From Coriobacteriaceae bacterium (GTDB taxonomy: Bacteria > Actinomycetota > Coriobacteriia > Coriobacteriales > Coriobacteriaceae), in the NCBI GenBank assembly GCA_902362275.1, contig CABIWB010000002.1, positions 168,706 through 212,751 on the forward strand: a stretch of DNA of 44,046 nucleotides. Direction: 5' to 3'. Made by a program: the position numbers and the translations under genes. Of the stretch, positions 33,401 to 41,103 are shown one piece after another; the stretch's first letter is position 1, and the number at the start of each line of letters is the position of its first letter. The notes beneath the pieces were generated by a model, which was not told where the DNA came from, searched no databases, and saw only the letters and a program-made list of their open reading frames with translations.

Positions 33401-36183
33401 CCACCGAGGCCACGCTCTCGGTGAAGAAGACCGTCAACGGCGGTTCCGAGATCGCCGCCGACCGCGACTTCTCCTTCTCGCTGTACAGGGCCGGCGTGGA
33501 CGGCAAGGCCGTGGGCGGTGCGCTTGCGACCGCATCCGTCAAGCCGGGCAAAACCGCCGAGTTCGATGCGCTGAGCTTCGATAAGGCAGGCACCTACCAG
33601 TACGTGATCGCCGAGGACGGCGAGCTCGGCGGCGGCTGGACCAAGGCCGAGCCCGTCATCGCCACGGTGACGGTCGAGGCGGTCGGCAACGGCGCGCTCT
33701 CGGTGAAATCCGTCAAATACTCCAACGGCAAGAACGCCGCGCTGTTCGACAACGCCTATGCAGCGAGCGGCTCGGCTTCCGTCAGCGTCGCCAAGACGGT
33801 CAACGGCGCCGCCCCCGCGGACGAGCAGGAGTTCGCCTTCGAGCTCAAGCCGGTCGATGGCGCGCCCATGCCGGGCGGTGCCAAGTCGCTGACCGCGACC
33901 ACGAAGGGCGCGGCTGCCGCCTCCTTCCCCGAGCTTGCGTACTCGCTCAAGGATGCCGGCAAGACCTACAAATATGAGATTGACGAAACCACACCGGCGA
34001 CCGCGGGATGGATTATGGCGGATCCGGTAACCGTGACGGTCAAGGTCGGCAAGGACCAGGGCGACGGCAAGCTCGGCGCGGCTACGGTTACGTATACCAA
34101 CGGCAGCGATGCCGCGCTGTTCAACAACAAGTACGAGCAGGCCGACGGCAAATTCCAGCTCGGCCTGGTCAAGACCGTCAACGGCGAGGCTCCGCTCAAG
34201 GGCGAGTCCTTCGAGTTCTCGGCGGTCGCCGAGGGCGAGAATGCAGACGTATCGCCTGCGTTCGAGAACGTGACGACGGGTGCCGACGGTGGCGCCATCT
34301 TCGCCGTGGCCAAGCTCTCCGACAAGGACGAGGGCAAGACCTACACCTACCGCATCCACGAGGTCACCGACCCCAAGGGCGGCGAAGGCGAGTGGGCCAA
34401 GGCGGCCGACGTCATCGCGACGGTCAAGGTGAGCAAGCGCTCGGGCGACAACAGGCTCACCGCCTCGGTGGCCTACCATGTGGACGGCTCTGCCCAGACG
34501 TATAAGGGTGCCGCTGCCTTTGACAACACGTTCAAGCCGAGCGCAACCGTCGCCTCCATTGCGGCGGGCAAGAAGAGCGTCAACGGCGCGATGGACGTCA
34601 AGGCCGACGAGGACTACACCTTCGGCCTTTACGCCAGGGGCGAGGACGGCCAGCGTGCGGGCAAGGCGCTCGCTACGGTGACCACCAAGCTCGGCGAGAC
34701 CAAGGTCTTCGATGCGCAAGCGCTCTCCTACGACAAGCCCGGTACCTACGAGTACCTGGTGCACGAGGAGAACCATAACGGTGAGGACGGCTGGAGTGCC
34801 GTCGCGGATATCCCCGTGACGGTGACGGTCGCGCCCAAGGGCGGCTCCGGCGCCGACTCTCGTGACTTGGTGGCGACGGTTGCGTATGGCGGCAAGGCAA
34901 ACGCCGACGCCGCTCTGTTCGCGGACACCTACGCCGCTACGGGCGAGGCTAAGCTGTCCGTTTCCAAAAAGGTGACGGGCAAGGCCGATGCCGTGAAGGA
35001 CGAGGCCTTTGCGTTTGAGCTCAGGAACGCAAAGGGCACGGTGCTCTCCGCCGCGACCGCTAAGGCGGGGGAGACCGCGGACTTCGCGCCGATCGCCTAT
35101 GACCTCGCCGACGCCGGCAAGACCTTCGAGTACACGATTCACGAGGTCGGCCATGGCTCGGGTGCCTGGTTCAAGCCGGGCGACGTCAAGGTGACGGTCG
35201 CGGTGAGCGACAAGGGCAACGGTCAGCTTGCAGCCAAGGTAACGTATGACCGGGCAAATGGCGACGGTACTGCCGCGCTGTTCGAGAACGTCTACCAGCC
35301 CGCATCCGCCGCGCTCAAGGTGACCAAGACCATCAACGGCGCTACGGAAGACAACGCTGCGGAGGAGTTTGCCTTCGAGCTCTCCGCCCGCGACGGTGCG
35401 CCTCTGCCCGCCTCTACGACGCTGACCGTCAAGGGCACCTCGACCGGGAGCTTCGACAAGATTCGCTACACCGAGCCGGGTACGTACCGCTATTCGATTC
35501 ACGAGACCTCTGATCTCGGTGAGGGCTGGGCCAATGCGGGCGACGTCGAGGCGACCGTAACGGTCGAGCGCGACGAGGCGGCACGCTCGCTCAAGGTGAC
35601 CAAGGTGGAGTATTCCAACGCCAACGCCGACGCGGCAGCGGCGCTGTTCGACAACCGCTACGACGCGAAGGACGTCAAGGTGGCGCTCGGCGCAACCAAG
35701 ACGCTTTCGGGTGCCACGCTCAAGGCCGATCAGTTTGAGTTCGTGCTCAGGGACGCCGATGGCAACGAGGTTGCCCGTGCAAAGAACGCTGCCGATGGAG
35801 CCATTGCGTTCCCCGAGCTGGCCTACTCGCTTGACCAGATTGGCGGTCGCGGCAAGTCCAAGACCTTCGAGTACACGATCGAGGAGGTCGCAGGCTCCGA
35901 GGACGGCGTGACGTATGACAAGGCGGTTCATAAGGTCAAGGTTGTAGTGAGCGATGATGGCGCATCGGGCAAGCTGATCGCCGAAGTCGCCTACGATGGG
36001 GCGGCAAGCGCGCCGGTGTTCGAAAACGCTTACACGCCGCATACGCCCAAGGACTCGCCCAAGAAGCCGGGTGGAATGCCTTCAACGGGTGACAACTCGT
36101 CGATGTTGGCCTCCTTCGTCGCTACGATGGGCTTGGTCGCGTTGGCTACGGGGCTGAGGATGTCTCGTCGCAAGCGTGACTAG
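30496..36183 (+). CDS. Main body of a sortase-anchored pilin-like adhesin with 8 isopeptide-type repeats
   Basis: A 1,895-residue frame that really starts upstream in another frame; the TTG at 30496 is not a natural start. Residues 1-~700 are beta-rich adhesin domains with repeated 'VDKSANH...SVTDAQTG'-like patterns; ~705-838 resemble a Cna-B/SpaA domain (SIQKVDG...GATFKLYK...ETASPTGF). From ~839 to ~1848 eight tandem Spy0128/FctA-like domains of 115-135 residues each begin near K-x-V-x-G and end in F-x-N-x-Y variants. The end is a sortase signal: MPSTGD (1861-), hydrophobic helix, then RRKRD. MPSTG departs from LPXTG. Base use shifts to much higher GC from ~33,400 on. Confidence 0.85.
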   Translation: MGANLNFNNDFKLDGQNIAAKIDGKTATINLDKLSKGNHKITYTASVDQKALDALKPGANGDAALGSIGNSAKWSWTGNPSGNSSETTPSIKYDLLGNKSAASKDGTYEWTVNINTGSLKADMSGYTFTDELKDSSALKYVGDYKVIDVTNGDAVVGSGKLNSLSGSFSYTFGKDAKDHQYKIVYSTKVKDGAAFGTYENSAKITDNKGNADSTSGSVNYKPSGAANVEKVLVDEVDADGYAKWQTTVKLSELASSCDITKATFYDVPGFGWNEGANTKDNIWFANDADLKLTAGGKELVAGTDYNVTWTQDWGKESSSPEAKNCGLKITFTDKVQQYVGKTDVVVTYRTQCNGGAGTYKNRATFNDGYGNVKTDTKTYEIESKQSTAKGGSLAWDPNFDWSRIDASDTTKGAWVATWTVQANYESSDKTSYGKYGLNDTKGKPITIKDDLAGMTYVPGSGSFTVYANYGNSENGENCKSTGELDAQIANGKLTASIPTDNVFDGKGEGTHCVRADVTYKTAVKATADRKDLSFTNTVSSGAGSDSYGSATATVTGKQYVVDKSANHDSKNNLVTYSINVNDQAQDLIPNSDVVTLSDTLTGKADLVVDSVSVTDAQTGNKLTADEYAYSIKQGTSKDGNPTTTLTYILPDSRALKVSYKVVISGEIGETGELSNQAVLAGKEGWSSSNKVPYTVAKSDVDAGGIAASISIQKVDGSAPTTPLSGATFKLYKVADLDALASGSAEDIQKAGKLVSTETSDDKGKIVFGGEGDQKLETSVLYYFKETASPTGFIKNGDITCVVLKGNDEDAFNKVIAKLKEKGVNYETKASYVRYNTPTSNAQAEFKAKKVMTGDKTSLADGEFSFVAKDAADNEVARGVNDANGNVTITGDKLSWDQSGTYAYTISEEQGSAKGVTYSTVKYKAVVTVERQGTYGPLKATVAYQTEDDTPLDTGTLPTFINTYKTTSNSTEATLSVKKTVNGGSEIAADRDFSFSLYRAGVDGKAVGGALATASVKPGKTAEFDALSFDKAGTYQYVIAEDGELGGGWTKAEPVIATVTVEAVGNGALSVKSVKYSNGKNAALFDNAYAASGSASVSVAKTVNGAAPADEQEFAFELKPVDGAPMPGGAKSLTATTKGAAAASFPELAYSLKDAGKTYKYEIDETTPATAGWIMADPVTVTVKVGKDQGDGKLGAATVTYTNGSDAALFNNKYEQADGKFQLGLVKTVNGEAPLKGESFEFSAVAEGENADVSPAFENVTTGADGGAIFAVAKLSDKDEGKTYTYRIHEVTDPKGGEGEWAKAADVIATVKVSKRSGDNRLTASVAYHVDGSAQTYKGAAAFDNTFKPSATVASIAAGKKSVNGAMDVKADEDYTFGLYARGEDGQRAGKALATVTTKLGETKVFDAQALSYDKPGTYEYLVHEENHNGEDGWSAVADIPVTVTVAPKGGSGADSRDLVATVAYGGKANADAALFADTYAATGEAKLSVSKKVTGKADAVKDEAFAFELRNAKGTVLSAATAKAGETADFAPIAYDLADAGKTFEYTIHEVGHGSGAWFKPGDVKVTVAVSDKGNGQLAAKVTYDRANGDGTAALFENVYQPASAALKVTKTINGATEDNAAEEFAFELSARDGAPLPASTTLTVKGTSTGSFDKIRYTEPGTYRYSIHETSDLGEGWANAGDVEATVTVERDEAARSLKVTKVEYSNANADAAAALFDNRYDAKDVKVALGATKTLSGATLKADQFEFVLRDADGNEVARAKNAADGAIAFPELAYSLDQIGGRGKSKTFEYTIEEVAGSEDGVTYDKAVHKVKVVVSDDGASGKLIAEVAYDGAASAPVFENAYTPHTPKDSPKKPGGMPSTGDNSSMLASFVATMGLVALATGLRMSRRKRD

Positions 36184-36213
36184 CTGACGATCAAGTGTTG
36201 ACATGTCGGCATG

Positions 36214-36248
36214 CGGCCGCGGTCCCTTTGGGGCCGCGGCCGTTTTTT
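36214..36248 (+). terminator. Terminator of the adhesin gene
   Basis: A 13-bp stem (36214-36226 with 36230-36242, one G-T pair) with a three-base loop, followed by TTTTTT. It is the strongest terminator in the window. Confidence 0.93.
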
Positions 36249-36369
36249 GTAGCGTCTAATTGTGAACGTTCTGTTAATGGGTTGGTGGACGGTGGTGTTT
36301 TTCGATGGACGGCGTATCCTTCCAACGGTTTATCTAGTGTGTTAGATGAAAGGAAGAGGGCGCTCGTCG

Positions 36370-37647
36370 TTGTTTGAATGTGAATTGCCGTTTGACCACA
36401 AGACGCTGCATCTGGAGCTTGAGGACAAGAACTTCGCAGGTGTGATGGAGGGTCATCAAAACGAGTTTGAGACTACAAAAACGCAGCAAGAGCTGGTAGA
36501 AGAGTCGCTTGCTAATCCTTATGGCTCGCCTTCGCTCGAGGAGCTCTGCGCTGGCAAGAAGGACATTGTCATCATTAGCTCCGACCACACGCGTCCGGTT
36601 CCTTCGCGTGTGACGATGCCTATTCTGCTGCATCACATTCATACTGCTGCGCCCGAGGCCCGCGTTCGTATTCTGGTTGCGACCGGCATGCATCGTCCCT
36701 CGACGCACGAGGAGCTCGTCAACAAGTATGGCGAGGAGATTGTTGCCAACGAGGAAATCGTCATGCATGTTGCGACCGACGACAGCATGATGGAGAAGAT
36801 CGGTACCCTGCCTTCTGGTGGCGAGTGCATCATCAACAAGATCGCTGCCGACTGCGATCTACTGCTTGCCGAGGGCTTTATTGAGCCGCACTTCTTTGCC
36901 GGTTTCTCTGGCAGCCGCAAGTCCGTGCTGCCTGGTATCGCCAGCTATAAGACCATCATGTACAACCACAACGGTCAGTTTGTGAACGACTCCCATTCGC
37001 GTGCCGGCAACCTGTGCCACAACCACGTGAGCGAGGACATGTTTGCCGCTGCCGAGATGGCTCACCTTGCCTTTGTGCTCAACGTGGTGCTTAACGGCAA
37101 GCACGAGGTCATCGGCTCCTTTGCCGGCGACATCCACAAGGCGCACGAGGCTGGCTGCGAGTTCGTAAAGAGCCTTGCCGGCGTTGAGCCTGTCGAGTGC
37201 GAGATCGCCATCACCACCAACGGCGGCTACCCGCTCGATCAGAACATCTATCAGGCCGTGAAGGGCATGTGCGCTGCCGAGGCTACGCTTCCCGAGGGCG
37301 GCGTGATCATCGATGTCGCCGGTTGCGCCGACGGCCACGGCGGCGAGGGCTTCTACCACAACATCGCCGATAACGACCCGGCGGAGTTTGAGCGCGCCTG
37401 CATCGACCGTCCCAAGGACGAGACCCTGCCCGATCAGTGGACGAGTCAGATCTTCGCCCGCATCCTGGCACATCACCCGGTGATCATGGTTACCGATCTG
37501 TGCGACCACCAGATGCTCAAGGATATGCACATGACGCCGGTCAACACTATCGAGGAGGCGCTCAAGCTCGCCTTTGAGATGAAGGGTGCCGATGCCAAGG
37601 TTGCCGTCATTCCCGATGGCCTGGGCGTTGTTGTTGCGCAGCACTAG
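36370..37647 (+). CDS. larA: Lactate racemase LarA (nickel-pincer enzyme)
   Basis: Interconverts D- and L-lactate using the covalently bound nickel-pincer cofactor. With the TTG start at 36370 (425 aa; GGAAGAGGG upstream), key residues fall at the positions known for Lactiplantibacillus LarA: D72 and R75 in SSDHTRP, H108 in GMHRPS, H174 in EPHFFAGFSG, K184 (cofactor attachment) in SRKSVLPG, and H200 (nickel ligand) in YNHN. The open frame begins at ATG 36346 but that codon has no ribosome site. The aquaglyceroporin gene follows in the same direction; larB and larC lie on the other strand nearby. Broader LarA-family members racemise other hydroxy acids, so the substrate is probable rather than certain. 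Confidence 0.93.
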   Translation: MFECELPFDHKTLHLELEDKNFAGVMEGHQNEFETTKTQQELVEESLANPYGSPSLEELCAGKKDIVIISSDHTRPVPSRVTMPILLHHIHTAAPEARVRILVATGMHRPSTHEELVNKYGEEIVANEEIVMHVATDDSMMEKIGTLPSGGECIINKIAADCDLLLAEGFIEPHFFAGFSGSRKSVLPGIASYKTIMYNHNGQFVNDSHSRAGNLCHNHVSEDMFAAAEMAHLAFVLNVVLNGKHEVIGSFAGDIHKAHEAGCEFVKSLAGVEPVECEIAITTNGGYPLDQNIYQAVKGMCAAEATLPEGGVIIDVAGCADGHGGEGFYHNIADNDPAEFERACIDRPKDETLPDQWTSQIFARILAHHPVIMVTDLCDHQMLKDMHMTPVNTIEEALKLAFEMKGADAKVAVIPDGLGVVVAQH

Positions 37648-37696
37648 TGCGCGGCCTAAACGAATCGTTTATAACCGACAAGAAAGATAAGGTTTT

Positions 37697-38428
37697 ATGC
37701 TTACCAAACTCCTCTGCGAATTCGGCGCAACGGCCCTCATGATCATCTTTGGCGTGGGCGTGCACTGCGATACGGTGCTCAAGGGCACCAAGTATCAGGG
37801 CTCCGGCCACATGTTTGCCATCACCACTTGGTCTTTTGGCATCTCGGTCTGCCTGTTTGTCTTTGGCGGCGCCGTGTGCATGAACCCCGCTATGGTGCTT
37901 GCCCAGTGCATCGTCGGCCTGGTGCCGTGGAGCAGCTGCATCCCCTTCATGATTGCCGATATGCTCGGCGGCTTTGCGGGCGCCGTAATCGCTTGGCTTA
38001 TGTATGCCGATGAGTTCAAAGCTTCCGATGGTGTTGTCGATCCCGTTGCCCAGCGCAACATCTTCTCGACCAACCCCACCACGGAGGGCACCAACTATGC
38101 CCGCAACTTCTTCTGCGAGGCTATCTGCACCTTTGTGTTCATCAGCGCCATCCTTGCTGCCGCTAACCGCGCCGGCGAGAACGTTCTGATGCTCGCAATC
38201 TGCGTCGGCCTGATCGTTTGGGCCGTTGGCATGGGCATGGGCGGCATCACCGGCTTCGCCATGAACCAGGCGCGTGACCTTGGTCCTCGCATGGCCTATC
38301 AGGTGCTGCCGATTAAGAACAAGGCTGACAACAACTGGAAGTACGGTCTGCTCGTTCCTGGCATTGCGCCGTTTGTCGGTGCCGCTCTGGCCGCGCTGTT
38401 TGTGCATGGTTTCTTGGGCATGTTCTAG
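37697..38428 (+). CDS. Aquaglyceroporin-family channel next to larA (LarD-like)
   Basis: A 243-residue MIP-family channel with six membrane helices. The first pore motif is intact (GGAVCMNPAMVLAQC); the second reads NQA (GFAMNQARDLGPRM) instead of NPA, because codon CAG replaces a proline codon. The following ARDLGPR matches the GlpF-type family. Lar operons of lactobacilli carry a similar channel, LarD, that conducts lactic acid, so lactate movement is the likely job; glycerol is the alternative. ATG 37697 follows larA by 49 bases. Element B copy 2 starts 27 bases after the stop codon. Confidence 0.88.
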   Translation: MLTKLLCEFGATALMIIFGVGVHCDTVLKGTKYQGSGHMFAITTWSFGISVCLFVFGGAVCMNPAMVLAQCIVGLVPWSSCIPFMIADMLGGFAGAVIAWLMYADEFKASDGVVDPVAQRNIFSTNPTTEGTNYARNFFCEAICTFVFISAILAAANRAGENVLMLAICVGLIVWAVGMGMGGITGFAMNQARDLGPRMAYQVLPIKNKADNNWKYGLLVPGIAPFVGAALAALFVHGFLGMF

Positions 38429-38454
38429 TCCAAGGCTACATAGTTGTCCGCCGT

Positions 38455-38569
38455 CCGCATGGGGTAACTTTCCAGCGCGTCCTCGGACATGAAAGAACCC
38501 CCGCTGCGCACTTCGTGCGGCGGGGGTTCTTTCGTCCTGCGGAGTGCGCTGGGAAGTTACCCCATGCGG
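38455..38569 (+). ncRNA. Structured element B, copy 2 (candidate RNA or folded repeat)
   Basis: A 24-bp outer inverted repeat (38455-38478 with 38546-38569, one G-T pair) encloses box GTCCTCGGACATG (38479-38491), inner stem AAAGAACCCCCGC/GCGGGGGTTCTTT (38492-38504, 38520-38532) capped by TGCGCACTTCGTGCG, and box CGTCCTGCGGAGTG (38533-38546). Boxes and cap are identical to copy 1; stem sequences differ. It follows the channel gene on the same strand, as copy 1 follows ppc. The remaining bases to 38730 hold no gene; a loose direct repeat TTTGGGATG is seen twice near 38677-38720. Confidence 0.65.
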
Positions 38570-38730
38570 CCAGCTGCGGGATTTTAGTCGCGTTGGAACA
38601 AGCAACCCAACGTATATATCTGAATATGGATGGGAGGGGCTTGTTGCTGTTGGGGGCGTTGAAGCGCGAGTGATATTTTGGGATGCGTGGCGCCCTGGGT
38701 TGGGGTGATGCTTTGGGATGAGCTTCTTAC

Positions 38731-39270
38731 TTAGTTGAAGAGGGGTCTTATGGCTGATAGGTAGTCTTTGGCTACGTCCTCTTTTGGGGCTTGGAAGTTG
38801 TGCCAGGCCCACCATTGGACCATTCCTACGAAGCTTGAGGCTATGTGGTGTAGTAAAAAACTGCGGTCCATGGTGGCGGCGGGGCCGTTTGGGTCGGTAG
38901 GGACGGTTTCGGCTGCTCGTGACATGATGGTCTTGCGTAAGCAGTCGGCGAAGACGCGTGAGCCGGCGCCGGCTACGAGGGCTCGAACGCCCTGGCGGCG
39001 CTCCCAGAGATTGTTGAGGATATGCTCGACCTGAACGAGTGAGTCATCGAGGGGCGTGCCGTCATCGTCGAGGGCGTGGGTGCAGATGTCGCTCACGAGT
39101 TCGGACAGTAGGTCATCTTTGCTCTTGAAGAGGCCGTAGAACGTGGCCCGACCCACATGGGCGCGAGCGATAATGTCGCCGACGGTGATCTTGCCGTAGT
39201 CCTCTTCGCGCAGCAGCTCGGAGAACGCCGCAACGATGGCAGCGCGGCTTTTTGCCTTGCGGGCATCCAT
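38731..39270 (-). CDS. TetR/AcrR-family transcriptional regulator
   Basis: A 179-residue repressor-type protein. The N-terminal helix-turn-helix (~10-52) reads ITVGDIIARAHVGRATFYGLFKSKDDLL, a textbook TetR recognition region. The C-terminal ligand domain ends in a helix with FLLHHIASSFVGMVQWW, common in one TetR subgroup. ATG 39270 lies two bases after the larC stop codon, so the two genes are co-transcribed and it is a candidate regulator of the lar genes. A 10-bp-arm palindrome at the larB promoter (41035-41066) is a possible target. The effector is unknown. Confidence 0.9.
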   Translation of the reverse strand: MDARKAKSRAAIVAAFSELLREEDYGKITVGDIIARAHVGRATFYGLFKSKDDLLSELVSDICTHALDDDGTPLDDSLVQVEHILNNLWERRQGVRALVAGAGSRVFADCLRKTIMSRAAETVPTDPNGPAATMDRSFLLHHIASSFVGMVQWWAWHNFQAPKEDVAKDYLSAIRPLFN

Positions 39271-39272
39271 GG

Positions 39273-40196
39273 CTATGCGTTCGCGTGAACGAGCAGGCAG
39301 CGAAGCGTGCCGGAGCAGCCCTCGTAGGGGCGCTTACCGGCGCCGTAGCCGACGGCCTCGATGCGGTAGCGGGCCGGCAGGTGCTCGGACGTGCGCAGTG
39401 CGGCGACGATGGCGGCGCCCGTGGGCGTCACGAGCTCGCCGGCGACTGGTGCGGGCGTGAGGGCGATATTGCCCGCCTGGCACAGGTTGACGACAGCGGG
39501 GACGGGAATGGGCATGAGGCCGTGGGCGCAGCGAATGGTGCCGTGGCCCTCGGAAAGCGACTCGACCACGATGTCCTCAATACCCAGGTCATCGAGGCAG
39601 ATGGCGACGGAGCAGACGTCGACGATGGAGTCGACGGCGCCCACCTCGTGGAACATGACGGTCTCGGGCGTTTTGCCGTGGGCCTTGGCCTCGGCGGCGG
39701 CGAGCGCGGTAAAGATGGCGAGCGCGCGACGCTTGGCGCCATCGCTTAGCTGCGAGCCATTGATGATGGCGGTAACGTCCGCCAAAGAACGGTGGTGATG
39801 GTGGTGGGCGTGATGATGGTCCTCGTGGCCATGGTCGTTGCCGTGGGCCTCATGATCATGCTCGTGGCAGTGCACGTGTTCGTGCTCGTCATGATCATGA
39901 TGGTGGTGCGCATGCTCGTGTGTGTGCTCGGCAGCCGCTTCGTTGCCGTAGAGCCAGGCCATATCGTGATCGTGGTTCTCGAGCTCCTCTGCAAGCTGAA
40001 CATCGAAGTCACAGGCGTCGATGCCGTGCTTGTTTACGCGCGTGACGGCGATTGTAAAGCCGTCGACCGGCAGGGTGGCGAGCTGCTCGCGCAGGTGCTC
40101 CTCGCTGGCGCCCAGGTCGAGCAGGGCCGCAACGGTCATGTCGCCGCTGATGCCCGAGGTGCCGTCGATGATAAGCGTGTGCTGATGGTTGGACAT
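39273..40196 (-). CDS. larC: LarC, nickel-insertion protein, lacking the LarC2 domain
   Basis: LarC inserts nickel into the pincer cofactor in a CTP-dependent step. This 307-residue form starts HTLIIDGTSGISGDMTVAALLDLGA (N-terminal motif at ~6-30), has a His-rich nickel-binding stretch of ~60 residues (~75-138; dozens of His with Asp/Glu), then the conserved FHEVGAVDSIVDV and VTPTGAAI motifs and ends YGAGKRPYEGCSGTLRCLL. Known full-length LarC is ~400 residues, in L. plantarum made by frameshifting larC1 into larC2. Here the frame stops where LarC1 normally ends and the TetR gene begins at once, so no LarC2 is encoded. It starts 10 bases after the larB stop. Confidence 0.92.
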   Translation of the reverse strand: MSNHQHTLIIDGTSGISGDMTVAALLDLGASEEHLREQLATLPVDGFTIAVTRVNKHGIDACDFDVQLAEELENHDHDMAWLYGNEAAAEHTHEHAHHHHDHDEHEHVHCHEHDHEAHGNDHGHEDHHHAHHHHHRSLADVTAIINGSQLSDGAKRRALAIFTALAAAEAKAHGKTPETVMFHEVGAVDSIVDVCSVAICLDDLGIEDIVVESLSEGHGTIRCAHGLMPIPVPAVVNLCQAGNIALTPAPVAGELVTPTGAAIVAALRTSEHLPARYRIEAVGYGAGKRPYEGCSGTLRCLLVHANA

Positions 40197-40206
40197 GAAA
40201 TGCCCC

Positions 40207-40989
40207 TTAGCGGGCGCAGGGCGTGCCGGCGCTCAGATGATTGATAAGACTTGCTTGGTAGGCGGCGCCAAAGCCGTTGTCGATATTGACGACCGAAACG
40301 CCGCTAGCGCAGGAATTGAGCATGGCGAGTAGCGCGGCCACGCCACCAAAACTCGCGCCGTAGCCCACGCTGGTGGGAACGGCGATGACCGGACAGCTCA
40401 CCAGGCCGCCGATAACGCTTGCCAGCGCGCCCTCCATGCCGGCGATGGCAATGACCACCTGCGCCTGGGCAAGTTCCTCGGCATGCGCGAGTAGGCGGTG
40501 CAGGCCGGCGACGCCAACATCGTAGAGGCGGTCGACTTCGTTGCCATAGAACTCGGCCGTCAACGCGGCTTCCTCGGCGACGGGCAAGTCGCTCGTGCCG
40601 GCGCAGGCGACGACGATGCGCCCGTTGCCGGTGGGGGAGGGCTTGCCGCCCACGAGGGCGAGCTGTGCGTCCAGGACATATCCCAGGTCGATGCCGTTGC
40701 CGAGGAGCTCCGAGGTGCGGGCCGCTTTTTCGCTGTCCAGGTGCGTGACCAGGATGCGCTCCTGGCCGGCATCGCGCAGTGCTTCGATAATGGCGGCAAT
40801 CTGATCGGCGGTTTTACCGGCGCCGTAGACAACCTCGCCGGCTCCCTGGCGCACTCCGCGCGAAAGATCGAGCTGCGCAAAGCCCAAATCGGCGGTCGGA
40901 GCCGTCTGGATGCGCGTGAGCGCGTCGGCCGGGGCGACTGCTCCGTCGGCAACATCGCTCAGCAATTGCTCAAGATCTCGCTTATCCAT
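40207..40989 (-). CDS. larB: LarB, nickel-pincer cofactor biosynthesis carboxylase
   Basis: LarB carboxylates and hydrolyses nicotinic acid adenine dinucleotide in the first step of pincer-cofactor synthesis. 260 residues from ATG 40989 (GAAGGGA upstream); an ATG at 41022 is in frame but lacks a site. The C-terminal half is PurE-like, with GTSDLPVAEEA, IAGMEGALASVIGGL and VPTSVGYGASFGG; the cysteine in MLNSCASG matches a conserved catalytic-type Cys. First gene of larB-larC-tetR. LarE, which supplies sulphur, is not in the window. Confidence 0.93.
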   Translation of the reverse strand: MDKRDLEQLLSDVADGAVAPADALTRIQTAPTADLGFAQLDLSRGVRQGAGEVVYGAGKTADQIAAIIEALRDAGQERILVTHLDSEKAARTSELLGNGIDLGYVLDAQLALVGGKPSPTGNGRIVVACAGTSDLPVAEEAALTAEFYGNEVDRLYDVGVAGLHRLLAHAEELAQAQVVIAIAGMEGALASVIGGLVSCPVIAVPTSVGYGASFGGVAALLAMLNSCASGVSVVNIDNGFGAAYQASLINHLSAGTPCAR

Positions 40990-41034
40990 ATATGTTCCCT
41001 TCGACGGCGCAAAGTCTAGCACTCAAAGGGTATA

Positions 41035-41066
41035 TTTCCGAACACTAAGACAAAATTGTTCGGAAA
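41035..41066. promoter_or_regulatory. Palindromic operator at the larB promoter
   Basis: TTTCCGAACA (41035-41044) and TGTTCGGAAA (41057-41066) are perfect inverted 10-mers separated by 12 bases, 46-77 bases upstream of the larB start and overlapping the likely promoter. A dimeric regulator is expected to bind. The co-transcribed TetR protein is a candidate. Confidence 0.65.
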
Positions 41067-41103
41067 CTATAGGACAGACTGATTCAATTGTTAGACAGAT
41101 CGG

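Noticed and set aside
33085..36042. 985-codon open frame antisense to the adhesin repeats
   Set aside because: It is a shadow caused by strongly GC-ending codons in the tandem domains; the sense strand has clear domains and a sortase signal.
39272..39290. Programmed frameshift joining LarC1 to LarC2
   Set aside because: No LarC2-like sequence follows in any frame; the TetR gene occupies the downstream bases.
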